DNA of 64,000 bases from contig JAILWO010000001.1 in NCBI GenBank assembly GCA_025698895.1, forward strand, positions 1 to 64,000, given 5' to 3'. The notes under the pieces were generated by a model, which saw nothing but the letters and a program-made list of their open reading frames with translations, was not told where the DNA came from and ran no database searches. Source of the DNA: Rhizobiaceae bacterium (GTDB taxonomy: Bacteria; Pseudomonadota; Alphaproteobacteria; Rhizobiales; Rhizobiaceae). Both the position numbers and the translations under genes were made by a program. Below, one piece after another: positions 26,259 to 35,390 of this stretch (position 1 is the stretch's first letter; each line of letters begins with the position of its first letter).

Positions 26259-27890
26259 GTGCCCGAACAGCTACAGACAGTTCTCGCCAATCTCCGCGCT
26301 TTCGGGCCCCAGAAGCTGATGGCGCTCGGCGCGGTCGGGCTTCTGGTCATGGCCGTGATCGGCGTGGCGGCGGTCTATCTCAACAAGCCGGCCTACGAGA
26401 CGCTCTATGTCGGGCTGGACCGGTCGGACGTAAACCAGATCGGCGTGGTGCTGGGCGAATCGGGCATCGATTTCGATGTCGGCTCGGAAGGGTCCTCCGT
26501 GCTGGTTCCGGCCGGTCGGACCGCGCAGGCGCGCATGCTGCTGGCCGAGAAGGGCCTGCCGACATCGTCCAACGCCGGCTACGAGCTGTTTGACCAGGTT
26601 GGCTCGCTCGGCCTGACCTCCTTCATGCAGCAGGTGACGCGGGTGCGCGCGCTCGAAGGCGAGATCGCCCGTTCGATCCAGTCGATCAACGGCATCAAGT
26701 CGGCACGGGTCCACATCGTCATGTCCGAGCGCGCCAACTTCCGCCGCGAGGCGCAGGAGCCGTCGGCTTCGGTCGTGATCCGCGGCACCGGCATGGACGC
26801 CAATCGCAGCGCGCTGGCGATACGCCACATGGTCGCCGCCGCGGTGCCGGGGCTGAATGCCGAGAAGGTCACCGTCATGGATTCGACCGGCGTGCTGCTG
26901 GCGGCCGGCGACGATCCGTCTAACAACTCCGCCAACCGCGCCATCGGCGTGGAGCGCACGGTGGAAAGCCAGATCGAGGACTCCATCCATCGCGCGCTGG
27001 CGCCTTATCTCGGAGCGGACAACTTCCGCGCCAGCGTGCGGGCGACGGTCAACACCGACCAGCGCCAGACCGAGGAGACCATCTTCGACCCCGAATCGCG
27101 GGTCGAGCGCTCGGTCCAGGTCGTGCGCTCCAACGACCTGGCCAAGCAGAGCTCGGCCTCCGAACCGGCCACGGTCGAGCAGGCGCTTCCCGAGGAGGAC
27201 GTCACCGCCGAAGGCGGCACCTCCTCCTCCGAGCAGCGCGAGCGCCGCGAGGAGACGACCAATTACGAGCTCAACACCAAGCGCATCGCCACCGTCTCGA
27301 ACGGCTATGCGATCTCGCGCCTGTCGGTGGCCGTCGTCGTCAACGAGGCCCGCATCAAGGCCATCCTCGGCGAAGGCGCCACGCCTGAGCAGGTCGAGGC
27401 CCGGGTCGAGGAAATCCGCACGCTGGTGACCTCGGCCGCTGGGCTGGAGGAAGCCCGCGGCGACGCCATGTCGATCTCGGCGGTCGAGTTTATCGAGGAG
27501 GCGGACGCGGTCGAGGCCGGTGGCGGTGCGCTCGATTTCGTCTCGCGCCATGTCGGCACCATGATCAATGCCGGAGCCTTCGTGCTGGTGGCGTTCCTGG
27601 TCGTGTGGTTCGGATTGCGCCCGCTCGTCTCGACGCTCGGCGCGAAACCGGAAAGCGCCGCCAAGCCGAGCTTCGACGAGGTGCAGCGGTCGCTTCCCAA
27701 TCCCGGCGAGGCCCCGCAGCTTCCCGGCGGCCAGGACGCGCAGGCGGCGTCCGCCAATCAGCCGAGCACGCTCGACGAGTTGCGCCGCAAGATCCGGCCC
27801 GCGCCGCAGGACCGTCTGGTGCGCATGATCGACCTCAATGAAGAGCGCACCGCCCAGATCCTGCGCAAATGGGCGCATCAGGCGGCATGA
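26259..27890 (+). CDS. fliF: flagellar MS-ring protein FliF
   Basis: Forms the MS ring that anchors the rod, C-ring and export apparatus in the inner membrane. 543 residues from a GTG start. The first membrane helix is at about residues 22-44 (GAVGLLVMAVIGVAAVYLN) and the second near 430-452 (AGAFVLVAFLVVWFGLRPLV). Between them are the ring-building motifs (YETLYVGLDRSDVNQIGVVLGESGIDF, LAEKGLPTSSNAGYELFD). The C-terminal tail LVRMIDLNEERTAQILRKWAHQAA binds FliG. It leads the operon to fliK, after the flagellins and not beside flhB as in some rhizobia. Confidence 0.96.
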   Translation: MPEQLQTVLANLRAFGPQKLMALGAVGLLVMAVIGVAAVYLNKPAYETLYVGLDRSDVNQIGVVLGESGIDFDVGSEGSSVLVPAGRTAQARMLLAEKGLPTSSNAGYELFDQVGSLGLTSFMQQVTRVRALEGEIARSIQSINGIKSARVHIVMSERANFRREAQEPSASVVIRGTGMDANRSALAIRHMVAAAVPGLNAEKVTVMDSTGVLLAAGDDPSNNSANRAIGVERTVESQIEDSIHRALAPYLGADNFRASVRATVNTDQRQTEETIFDPESRVERSVQVVRSNDLAKQSSASEPATVEQALPEEDVTAEGGTSSSEQRERREETTNYELNTKRIATVSNGYAISRLSVAVVVNEARIKAILGEGATPEQVEARVEEIRTLVTSAAGLEEARGDAMSISAVEFIEEADAVEAGGGALDFVSRHVGTMINAGAFVLVAFLVVWFGLRPLVSTLGAKPESAAKPSFDEVQRSLPNPGEAPQLPGGQDAQAASANQPSTLDELRRKIRPAPQDRLVRMIDLNEERTAQILRKWAHQAA

Positions 27891-28540
27891 GCACGCTCGC
27901 TCTCGCCAAGCGCAGCCTCGCGGAAGCGCTGCCCGATTTCGCGACGGCGCGGGTCCCGCCACCCCGCCCCGCCGCGCCTGCCCGCGAACCGGCCGCGCCC
28001 GCCGCGCTCATGCCGTCCTGGCCGAGCGAGGAAGAGATCGACGCGCGCGTGGAGGCGGCGGTGGCGCAGGCGATCGCCGAATGCGAGACGCGGTTGCGCG
28101 CCGAGCACGAGGACGCGGTTGCGGCCCTTGCCGAGGCGCACGCCGCCGAGCTTGCCCGACGCGAGGCCGAGCATGGCGAGGTCCTCGGCGCGGCGCTGAA
28201 GGCGGGGCTCGACGAGATCGAACGCAAGGTGACGGACCTGACGACCTCGGTGGCCGCGCGGCTGCTCGGCGTGGCGCTGACGGACGAGGTGTGCGAGCGC
28301 GCGGTGGCTCAGCTCGCCGCCCGGATCAGCGACGCCATCGGCGATTCGGACGCGGTATCGGTGACCGTGCGCGGGCCCCTGTCGCTGCATGAGGCGCTGA
28401 TGAAGGCGCTGGGCGAGCGATCCATGCAGGTGAGCTTCATCGAAGCCGGCGGCGCCGACCTGGTGGCCACCGTCGACGACACCCATTTCGAAACACGGAT
28501 CGCGGCCTGGTCGGACTCCCTTTCCGGAGCCGTGCTGTGA
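27887..28540 (+). CDS. FliH-like export-ATPase regulator
   Basis: 217 residues from ATG 27887, overlapping the fliF stop as ATGA. A Pro/Ala-rich N terminus (ARVPPPRPAAPAREPAAPAAL) is followed by a long charged coiled coil (EEIDARVEAAVAQAIAECETRLRAEHEDAVAALAEAHAAELARREAEH) and a C-terminal domain (LTTSVAARLLGVALTDEVCERAVAQLAARISDAI ... VSFIEAGGADLVATVDDTHFETRIAAWSDSL) of the type in FliH and V/F-ATPase E or delta-type stalk subunits. FliH normally inhibits and positions FliI. The assignment rests on this architecture and on the lack of another FliH in the locus. Confidence 0.75.
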   Translation: MSTLALAKRSLAEALPDFATARVPPPRPAAPAREPAAPAALMPSWPSEEEIDARVEAAVAQAIAECETRLRAEHEDAVAALAEAHAAELARREAEHGEVLGAALKAGLDEIERKVTDLTTSVAARLLGVALTDEVCERAVAQLAARISDAIGDSDAVSVTVRGPLSLHEALMKALGERSMQVSFIEAGGADLVATVDDTHFETRIAAWSDSLSGAVL

Positions 28541-29760
28541 GCGTACCGAGCGCCGATCCCCACAAGCACGAGATCATCATCGTGCGCCGCCACAGCGGCG
28601 ACCATGACGACGGCCACCATGGCGGCGTGTGGAAGATCGCCTTTGCCGATTTCATGACGGCGATGATGTGCTTCTTCCTGGTGATGTGGCTGATCAACGC
28701 CGCCAACGAGCAGACCAAGGCGTCGGTGGCGAGCTATTTCAATCCGGTGAAGCTGATCGACCGCAACTCCAGCCGCAAGGGGTTGGAGGATATCGGCGAC
28801 GGCCCGAACGCCGTCGGCAGCGACGCGCAGAACCCGCAGGACGCGTCGCCGGAAGCCAAGGCGGGCACCGAGGGCCAGGGCCAGACCGGCCCGGCCTCGG
28901 ATCCGTCCAGCCAGGAAGCCGTCGACGCCGAGGCGCGGTCCGACGAAAGCCTCTTCGCCGATCCCTACGCGGTGCTGGCCGAAATCGCGGCCGAGACGGG
29001 AAAGCTGCAGAACATCTCGTCCCGGGGCGAAGGCGGGGCGCAGACTTCGGGCCCGGCGACCGGCGCGTCCGGCGGCGAATCCTACCGTGACCCGTTCGCT
29101 CCTGATTTCTGGTCGCAGCATGTGGCCACGCCCGACGAGACCATGGCGATGGTCGAGGAAAGCACGCCGTCGAGAAGCGAGCGGGACCAGGCGAGCGATG
29201 GCGGCTCGTCGCGGGATGGATCGGAAACCCTGGACGCCGATCCCGACGAGGCGGTACCCGCCGACGACGCGCAACAGCCTGTCGAGGCTGGCGCCGAAGC
29301 GATCGAGGCGGCTCGGGAAGTGCGCGACGAGCTGAAAGCCGCCTTCGCGGCCGATGACCAGCTGGCCGACAATATCGAGGTCAAGGTCAGGGAAAACAGC
29401 GTCGTCATCTCCATCACCGACGAGTTCGACTTCGGCATGTTCGAGATCGGATCGGCCGTGCCTCGCGGCGAACTGGTGCGCGCGATGGAAAAGATCGGCC
29501 GGATCGTCCAGGACCGGAGCGGCGCCGTCATCGTCAACGGCCACACGGACGCGCGACCCTTCCGCAGCCGCCAATACGATAATTGGCGGCTTTCCTCGGC
29601 CAGAGCACAATCGGCCTACTACATGCTGGTGCGCGGCGGCCTGGACGAGACGCGCGTCAAGTCGGTGGCGGGTTTCGCCGACCGGCAGTTGAAGTTCCCG
29701 GACCGGCCAATGGCGGATGCCAATCGCCGCATCGAGATCCTGATCGAGACGGGGTCGTGA
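28537..29760 (+). CDS. motB: flagellar stator protein MotB
   Basis: Peptidoglycan-anchored stator subunit, 407 residues, GTG start. The membrane helix WKIAFADFMTAMMCFFLVMWLINA contains the proton-carrying Asp38. A long, acidic, low-complexity linker (about 75-250; EDIGDGPNAVGSDAQNPQDA, EESTPSRSERDQASDGGSS) precedes the OmpA-like domain (IVNGHTDARPFRSRQYDNWRLSSARAQSAYYMLVRGGLDETRV). The linker is longer than in enteric MotB, typical of rhizobia where MotC binds MotB. The His-rich N terminus (HSGDHDDGHHGGV) is notable. It overlaps motC by four bases. Confidence 0.95.
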   Translation: MSVPSADPHKHEIIIVRRHSGDHDDGHHGGVWKIAFADFMTAMMCFFLVMWLINAANEQTKASVASYFNPVKLIDRNSSRKGLEDIGDGPNAVGSDAQNPQDASPEAKAGTEGQGQTGPASDPSSQEAVDAEARSDESLFADPYAVLAEIAAETGKLQNISSRGEGGAQTSGPATGASGGESYRDPFAPDFWSQHVATPDETMAMVEESTPSRSERDQASDGGSSRDGSETLDADPDEAVPADDAQQPVEAGAEAIEAAREVRDELKAAFAADDQLADNIEVKVRENSVVISITDEFDFGMFEIGSAVPRGELVRAMEKIGRIVQDRSGAVIVNGHTDARPFRSRQYDNWRLSSARAQSAYYMLVRGGLDETRVKSVAGFADRQLKFPDRPMADANRRIEILIETGS

Positions 29761-31055
29761 AAAGGACCGCCTGCGCCATATTGCTGGTCGGCGCCCTGCT
29801 GACGCCCGCGGGAGCGGTCTCGGCGCTGCAGCCGTTCCAGATGGTGCGCTCGCTCCAGCTCGTGCAGGACCGCATCGCGAGCGGCGACCATGCCGCGCTG
29901 CCGATGCAGAACAAACTCCTGTCGATGATCGACGAGCGCATGAAGGAAACGACGGCGCTCGAATTCGCCGATGACCGCAACTTCGAGGCGCTGCTGGTCT
30001 ATGGCATGAGCGGCGGCAATCCGCGCACGATCGAGGCGGTCCTGTCGCGCCTCCATCCAGAGTCCGAGCAGCGGCGGATCGGCCATGCCGTGCTCGACTT
30101 CCTGCATGGCGCGCCGGTGCGGGCGCGATCCGCGCTCGCGGTAGTCGACCCGCTGGAAATGCGGCACGGGCTGGGCGCCTTCGTCGCGCTGGTTAAGGGC
30201 TCCGTTGCCGGTCCGGATCAGGCGTCGGCGGCCCTGCGCCATTTCGACCAGGCCCGTCTGCTGGGCCAGGGAACGCTCGTCGAGGAGGCCGCGATCAGGC
30301 GCGCCATGCCGATGGCCGTCGCCGTGGAGGAACCGGCCAAGTTCCTGTATCTCGCCTCAAGCTATGTGCGTTCGTTCCTGCGCTCGCCCTATGCGAGCGA
30401 GTTCGCGCAATCGCTCGTGACGGGCATTATCACGCTCTTCGACACGATCGACCTGAACGCGGTGGACGACGTCATCGCCGCGATGACGCCGGAGCAGCAG
30501 AAGGTCATCTACCTGCGACTGGCGCGCAAGGGCGCGATCGACGGCATGCCGGCCCTGTCGGACCATGCCGCATCGAGACTGGACACGCTAAGCCACCACG
30601 AGGACCCTCGCGCGCTGCTGTATGCCGCGATGGCCGCGCTTTCGTCGGGCGACATCGACGAGACCGCGAGACTGATCGCCGGCATCGACGCGGATCGGCT
30701 GTCGGACAGCGACCGCGAACTTCTGGACGCCGCGCGCGTGACGGTCGAGACCGTGCTTGCCCGCCCCGAACCGCTTGCCAGACCGGCGCCGGCGCGGCAG
30801 GCCGAAGCGGAGGAGGCGAGCGTAAGGGAAACTGCGGCAAATGAGGCCGTGGACGATCTGGAGCGAACGGTCGACGAGATCGGGCTGGAAGACGAACCAC
30901 GCACCGCCGCCGGATCGAGTCCGGTCCAACAGGACCCGGGCGATGTGCCGCCCGAGGCGGATCCTTCAGGAAATCTTCCAGACCTCGAAATCGTGACTTC
31001 GACCCGGGCGAGACTGGCCGAGATCGACAAGCTTCTGCAGGAGACAACCGAGTGA
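29757..31055 (+). CDS. motC: periplasmic motility protein MotC
   Basis: Rhizobium-specific stator accessory protein that acts in the periplasm with MotB. The GTG at 29757 overlaps the motB stop and gives a 432-residue protein with a signal peptide (KRTACAILLVGALLTPAGAVSA). The mature part is helical, TPR-like (LPMQNKLLSMIDERMKE; YGMSGGNPRTIEAVLSRLHP; FLYLASSYVRSFLRSPYASEFAQSLV), and ends in an acidic, Pro-rich tail (from about residue 330) and STRARLAEIDKLLQETTE. Its chaperone candidate MotE is encoded at 21256. An upstream in-frame start at 29583 lies inside motB and is rejected. Confidence 0.93.
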   Translation: MKRTACAILLVGALLTPAGAVSALQPFQMVRSLQLVQDRIASGDHAALPMQNKLLSMIDERMKETTALEFADDRNFEALLVYGMSGGNPRTIEAVLSRLHPESEQRRIGHAVLDFLHGAPVRARSALAVVDPLEMRHGLGAFVALVKGSVAGPDQASAALRHFDQARLLGQGTLVEEAAIRRAMPMAVAVEEPAKFLYLASSYVRSFLRSPYASEFAQSLVTGIITLFDTIDLNAVDDVIAAMTPEQQKVIYLRLARKGAIDGMPALSDHAASRLDTLSHHEDPRALLYAAMAALSSGDIDETARLIAGIDADRLSDSDRELLDAARVTVETVLARPEPLARPAPARQAEAEEASVRETAANEAVDDLERTVDEIGLEDEPRTAAGSSPVQQDPGDVPPEADPSGNLPDLEIVTSTRARLAEIDKLLQETTE

Positions 31056-32671
31056 ACACCCCGTCGCTGCAATCCGGCAGCATTCTCGACCTCGCGTCGC
31101 CCCGGCGAGGGCAGCAGGCCCCCTCGAACGACAGGAACCGGGACGCGAGCGCCTTTGGAGCCCTGCTCCAGAAGCAAGGCGGCAAGGGCAAGGCTCCCGA
31201 CCGGACCGCCGGCCCGTTGGCGAGAAACGATATCGCCGCCTCGCGCCAGGATGCGAAGGATGTAGGCCGGAGCTCCGGCCCGTGGGGTGAAGCCACGCCG
31301 GGAAAGGCCGAGCCTCCGCCGTTCACCCTGTCGAGCTTCTTTTCGACACGGCGCAGCGCCGAAGTGGAATTCGCGCCAGCGGCGCTTAACGGCCCTCATA
31401 AAGGGCCGGCAAGCGTCGAACCCGTTGTCGACGACGCGGAGAGCTTGCCTGTCGAGGATGCGAAGGGCCTACCGGTCGAAGACGTAGAAGCCTTGCCTGT
31501 CGAGGCGGACGCTGACGGGAACGAAGACGAACCCGCCACACCCGCGACGGACATGGTTGTTTCACCCGATGGCGAGGAACGGCCGGCGGGAACAGCGGGC
31601 GCCTCGTCCGGCATCGCCGAGACCGTCCGGAGCGTGGAAGTTCCCGCCGGAAAGAACCGTCAGCCGGATACGGCTTCGGACCGGCCGTCTTCCGTCGATG
31701 GCCGCGCGCCAAAGGAAGCGATGCCCGCATCGTCGGTGCCTTCCGGTGAAGGAAGGGCAATCGACCGGGCGACGATCGCCCCGCCGGCATCGGCGGTCGC
31801 AGCCGCTGCGACGCAGGCAGCGGGCGACCGCCCGAAGAGCCCCGGTGGCGGCGAGGAAAAGCGCGTCCCGCGTAACGCGGATCGCGCAGAGCCCGCAGCC
31901 GCCCGTGCGAACGCCGGCCCCGGCGCCCTGACGCGACCGGATGCCGCCCCCGCCCCGTCGCCCGAGCGGAACGTTTCCAATTCCGTCTTGCGGACCTCCG
32001 ACGGCGTCGACGACACCGGCAGGCAGCCGAGCGCCTCACGGGCCTCGCAGCCGGAGGCCGACGGCGGGACGTCCTCGCCCAAGCCTGCGGTGACTATCGT
32101 GGACCGGCCCGCGCCCGGCCTGACCCCGATGCCGCAGCTTTCGACTACGGCTTCGTCGCTGGTCGCCGACCTGGCGCCGCGGCTTGAGGCGAGCGCAGCC
32201 GCCGGTCCGGCCGCCATGCCGAACGAGACGGCCGCCACGCGCGCGCCCGACAGCCTTCGCATCCAGCTCAACCCCGCGCATCTGGGCACGGTGACGGCCA
32301 GGCTGAGCATCGAGGGCGGACAATTGACGGTCGAGATCACGGTGGAGAGCGACGCCGCCCTCAGGCAGCTCACGACCGACCGCGAGACCATCGAGCGTTC
32401 GCTGCGCGGGCTCGGCCTCGATCTCGGCGAGGTCAGGATCAGCCAGGCCCAGCCTTCCGCCGGCGGGCAACAGGCCAATACCGGCGCCGGTCAGCGGGAC
32501 GGCCAGCCCCAGCAGCAATTCGCCCAGCAGGAGGGCACCGGCGGTTCCGGCGGCGAAAGACGGCAGAACGGACAGGAAAACGGCTTCGGCCAGGCAAGAG
32601 GAGACAACGCCGTTGCGAATGGTCAGGTCGGCGCTGGCGGGCACGGTGCTCGCAATGGCCATTTCATCTAG
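31052..32671 (+). CDS. fliK: flagellar hook-length control protein FliK
   Basis: Exported molecular ruler that ends hook growth and triggers the FlhB switch (called MotD in early rhizobial literature). 539 residues, GTG start overlapping the motC stop. Most of the chain is low-complexity and rich in Pro, Ala, Glu and Asp, including an imperfect tandem repeat (SLPVEDAKGLPVEDVEALPVE, residues about 131-151). The conserved C-terminal domain follows at about 395-475 (LRIQLNPAHLGTVTARLSIEGGQLTVEITVESDAALRQL), and a Gln/Gly-rich tail ends the protein. The next gene begins inside this one, 59 bases before its stop. Confidence 0.92.
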   Translation: MNTPSLQSGSILDLASPRRGQQAPSNDRNRDASAFGALLQKQGGKGKAPDRTAGPLARNDIAASRQDAKDVGRSSGPWGEATPGKAEPPPFTLSSFFSTRRSAEVEFAPAALNGPHKGPASVEPVVDDAESLPVEDAKGLPVEDVEALPVEADADGNEDEPATPATDMVVSPDGEERPAGTAGASSGIAETVRSVEVPAGKNRQPDTASDRPSSVDGRAPKEAMPASSVPSGEGRAIDRATIAPPASAVAAAATQAAGDRPKSPGGGEEKRVPRNADRAEPAAARANAGPGALTRPDAAPAPSPERNVSNSVLRTSDGVDDTGRQPSASRASQPEADGGTSSPKPAVTIVDRPAPGLTPMPQLSTTASSLVADLAPRLEASAAAGPAAMPNETAATRAPDSLRIQLNPAHLGTVTARLSIEGGQLTVEITVESDAALRQLTTDRETIERSLRGLGLDLGEVRISQAQPSAGGQQANTGAGQRDGQPQQQFAQQEGTGGSGGERRQNGQENGFGQARGDNAVANGQVGAGGHGARNGHFI

Positions 32672-33182
32672 CGGCCCGGCCCTCGCCGCCGGCAATCCCT
32701 GTGAGGTGGAAATCCTCCGGGCGGCCGACCGCTACGGCGTGCCGGCGGGCATCCTCTATGCCGTCGGCCTCACCGAGACGGGTCGCAAGGGCAGCCTGCA
32801 GCCCTTCGCGCTCAATATCGAGGGCAAGGCGGTGTTCGCCGCCGGCGCCGTGGAGGCGGCACGCACCATCGCCGCCGCCAGGTCTCAGGGGCGCAAGCTC
32901 ATCGACATCGGCTGCATGCAGATCAACCACCACTATCACGCCAGCCAGTTCGCCTCGGTGGCCGAAATGCTTGAGCCCCGCCGCAATGTCGACTACGCCG
33001 CGCGCTTCCTGGTCAAGCTGAAGGGGTCGCACAAGTCCTGGTCCATGGCGGTCGCGCGCTATCACGCCGGACCCGACAACGATCCCGCGCAGAAGCGCTA
33101 TGTCTGCCGGGTGATCGCCAACATGGTCGCGACCGGCTTCGGGGCGTGGACCCCCAACGCGAAGGCCTTCTGCGCGCCCTGA
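32613..33182 (+). CDS. periplasmic lytic transglycosylase (SLT type)
   Basis: 189 residues; cleaves peptidoglycan, presumably to let the rod through, because rhizobial flagellar loci lack the FlgJ muramidase domain. The signal peptide ends ALAAG; the catalytic Glu is E55 in YAVGLTETG, with the SLT motifs IGCMQINHHYH and VARYHAGP. The start overlaps fliK: AGAGGAG sits 8 bases before TTG 32613, while ATG 32619 is two codons on; I list the TTG because of spacing, but the ATG is possible. It is directly followed by the rem promoter region. Confidence 0.9.
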   Translation: MRMVRSALAGTVLAMAISSSGPALAAGNPCEVEILRAADRYGVPAGILYAVGLTETGRKGSLQPFALNIEGKAVFAAGAVEAARTIAAARSQGRKLIDIGCMQINHHYHASQFASVAEMLEPRRNVDYAARFLVKLKGSHKSWSMAVARYHAGPDNDPAQKRYVCRVIANMVATGFGAWTPNAKAFCAP

Positions 33183-33232
33183 TCCGGCAGCCCTCAAATT
33201 TCCCGTATGACGCGAACGGTTAACGCACATGG

Positions 33233-33249
33233 TTAACCAGCGATTAACC
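33233..33249 (+). promoter_or_regulatory. CtrA-type box upstream of rem
   Basis: TTAAC-N6-TTAACC, i.e. a perfect TTAA-N7-TTAAC CtrA full site. Flanking TTAACG words at 33220 and 33259 add half-sites, and ATGGTTAA (33229-33236) and TTAACCAT (33244-33251) form an inverted pair around the centre. It lies 112 bases before the rem ATG. CtrA control of motility regulators is known in alphaproteobacteria; binding here is inferred from the consensus. Confidence 0.65.
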
Positions 33250-33360
33250 ATTCAATCCTTAACGTCCGGTTGACCGCCGGACATGAGGTCGGCGGCGATT
33301 CCCGGAACGGGAAGGCTCCAGGGGCTGGAGTCGGTCATTCCAATGTCGGAGGGTGGGCCG

Positions 33361-34032
33361 ATGATCGTCATCGTCGATGACCGTGATCTTGTAACCAATG
33401 GATATAACTCGCTTTTCGGGCGCGAAGGCGTGGCTTCGGCCGGCTTCGACCCGGGCGGATTCGACGACTGGATGACCTCGGCGCCGGCCGACGATCTGAA
33501 ATCCGTCAGCGCCATCCTGATCGGCGAGAGCCAGACGGCCCGGCTGACACCCAAGATGATCCGCGGACGCACCACCGCTCCGGTCATCGCGCTTTCCGAA
33601 CAGAACTCGCTGGAACACACGCTCAAGCTGTTCGAATCCGGCGTCGACGACGTGGTCCGCAAGCCGGTCCATGTGCGCGAAATTCTCGCACGGATCGCCG
33701 CCATCCGCCGCAGGGCCAGCGACGAGGCCGAGAACCATACCGATATCGGCCCGCTGCGCATCTACCTCGACGGGCGCGATCCCGAGGTCGAGGGAGAGCC
33801 CCTGCCCCTGCCGCGCCGCGAGCGCCGCATCCTCGAATATCTGGCGGCCAATTCCGGCCGCCGCGTCACCAAATCCCAGGTCTTCAACGCGATCTACGGC
33901 GTCTTCGACGAGGACGTGGAGGAGAACGTGGTCGAAAGCCACATCTCCAAGCTTCGCAAGAAGCTGCGCGCGCGCCTCGGCTTCGATCCGATCGATTCCA
34001 AGCGCTTCCTCGGATACCGCCTGGCCGTCTGA
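33361..34032 (+). CDS. rem: orphan OmpR-family flagellar regulator Rem
   Basis: 223-residue transcriptional activator of flagellar genes in exponential growth (role known in Sinorhizobium meliloti). I start at ATG 33361, 8 bases after GGAGGG; this gives the family length and an N terminus at the first receiver strand ([19 protein letters not shown]). The receiver-like domain (1-115) keeps the acidic pair DD and the KP motif ([10 protein letters not shown]) but lacks an aspartate at the end of the third strand (AILIGESQ), so it is probably not phosphorylated in the normal way. The C-terminal winged helix ([31 protein letters not shown] ... [17 protein letters not shown]) is intact. It is the likely reader of the seven boxes listed here. 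Confidence 0.92.
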   Translation: MIVIVDDRDLVTNGYNSLFGREGVASAGFDPGGFDDWMTSAPADDLKSVSAILIGESQTARLTPKMIRGRTTAPVIALSEQNSLEHTLKLFESGVDDVVRKPVHVREILARIAAIRRRASDEAENHTDIGPLRIYLDGRDPEVEGEPLPLPRRERRILEYLAANSGRRVTKSQVFNAIYGVFDEDVEENVVESHISKLRKKLRARLGFDPIDSKRFLGYRLAV

Positions 34033-34039
34033 TTCGCGC

Positions 34040-34068
34040 GACAGCCTCGCGCAAGTCCACTCCACTAG
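34040..34068 (+). promoter_or_regulatory. flgE-operon promoter, putative Rem-type box plus -10
   Basis: GACAG, 6 bases (CCTCGC), GCAAG, 9 bases, CTAG, ending 38 bases before the flgE ATG and starting 8 bases after the rem stop. Confidence 0.68.
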
Positions 34069-34106
34069 ACTTCGTGAAGTTCCGTGTGGGTTTGGGAGAC
34101 TTCCAG

Positions 34107-35360
34107 ATGAGCCTTTATGGCATGATGAAGACCGGCGTGTCCGGGATGCAGGCGCAGTCCAACAGGCTGGGCACGGTCGCCGACAATATCGCCAACTCCA
34201 ACACCACCGGCTACAAGCGCGCGACGGTCCAGTTTTCCTCGCTGGTGCTGCCGCGCGAACAGGGCAGCTACTCCTCGGGCGGCGTCAAGACGACAGTGCT
34301 GAACGCCATCTCCGAGGAAGGAGTGCTGCAGTACACGCAGTCCGCCGGCGATCTCGCCATTTCCGGCGACGGTTTCTTCGTGGTGCAGGACGCGAGCGGT
34401 TCGCCCTTTCTGATGCGCGCCGGCTCCTTCGTGCCGGACGGCAGCGGACGCCTCGTCAGCAACGGCTTCTACCTGACCGGCTACAGCTACGCCAACGGCA
34501 CGCCGAGCGCGGTCGCCAACGGCTTCAACGGCCTGGAAGTGATATCGACCGCCGGTTTCGGCATCTCGGCCACGCCGTCGACCGAAGGAACGATGTACGG
34601 CAACCTGCCGTCTGGCGCCGACGTCGTGCCGGCCGCCGATCTTCCCTCGACCAATTCGGCGACCGCCACGCCCACCAAGAAGACCTCCTTCGTGGTGCGC
34701 GACAATCTCGGCAACGAGATGCTGATGGACGTCTATTTCACCAAGACGGCCAACAATCAGTGGGAGGTCGCAGTCTACAACCAGGCCGACGCCGCGCCGG
34801 GCACGTCGTTCCCCTACGCCGCCGGTCCCGTCACGGTCGAAACGCTCGAATTCGATCCCACGAACGGCAAGCTCGCGGCGACAAGCACGAACGCCTTCTC
34901 CTTTGCCGTTCCCGGCGGCCAGACCGTCAACATCGACCTGTCCGACTTCAGCCAGCTCGCCACCGGCTTCTCGGCCACCGCCAGCGTCAACGGCAACGCG
35001 CCGTCGGAGATCGAGGAGGTCAAGATCAGCCAGGACGGCGTCGTCTCGGCCCAGTACGGAAACGGCTCGGTCAAGGCGCTCTACAAGATCCCGCTCGCCA
35101 ATGTGCAGAGCCCCGATCAGCTCACCGTCCTGCCGGGCAATGTCTACGCGCAGAGCGCGGATTCGGGCGCGATCCGGATGGGCTTCCCCAATGAGAGCAG
35201 CTTCGGGGCCGTCATATCCGGCGCGCTGGAGGGCTCGAATGTCGATATCGCCGAAGAGCTGACCGACATGATCGAGGCCCAGCGCAACTACACCGCCAAC
35301 TCCAAGGTGTTCCAGACCGGGTCGGACCTGCTCGACGTGCTGGTGAACCTGAAGAGATAA
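34107..35360 (+). CDS. flgE: flagellar hook protein FlgE
   Basis: Hook subunit, 417 residues. Start at ATG 34107 behind GGGAGA; an in-frame GTG at 34074 lies too close to the promoter motif. The N-terminal signature is MMKTGVSGMQAQSNRLGTVADNIANSNTTGYKRATVQFSSLV, the C-terminal one GALEGSNVDIAEELTDMIEAQRNYTANSKVFQTGSDLLDVLVNLKR. The FlgE-type D2 insertion (TSFVVRDNLGNEMLMDVYFTKTANNQWEVAVYNQADAAP) is present. It opens the operon flgE-flgK-flgL-flaF-flbT-flgD-fliQ. Confidence 0.96.
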   Translation: MSLYGMMKTGVSGMQAQSNRLGTVADNIANSNTTGYKRATVQFSSLVLPREQGSYSSGGVKTTVLNAISEEGVLQYTQSAGDLAISGDGFFVVQDASGSPFLMRAGSFVPDGSGRLVSNGFYLTGYSYANGTPSAVANGFNGLEVISTAGFGISATPSTEGTMYGNLPSGADVVPAADLPSTNSATATPTKKTSFVVRDNLGNEMLMDVYFTKTANNQWEVAVYNQADAAPGTSFPYAAGPVTVETLEFDPTNGKLAATSTNAFSFAVPGGQTVNIDLSDFSQLATGFSATASVNGNAPSEIEEVKISQDGVVSAQYGNGSVKALYKIPLANVQSPDQLTVLPGNVYAQSADSGAIRMGFPNESSFGAVISGALEGSNVDIAEELTDMIEAQRNYTANSKVFQTGSDLLDVLVNLKR

Positions 35361-35390
35361 AGTCCAGATGCGCGTTCCCGGGAATAATCC

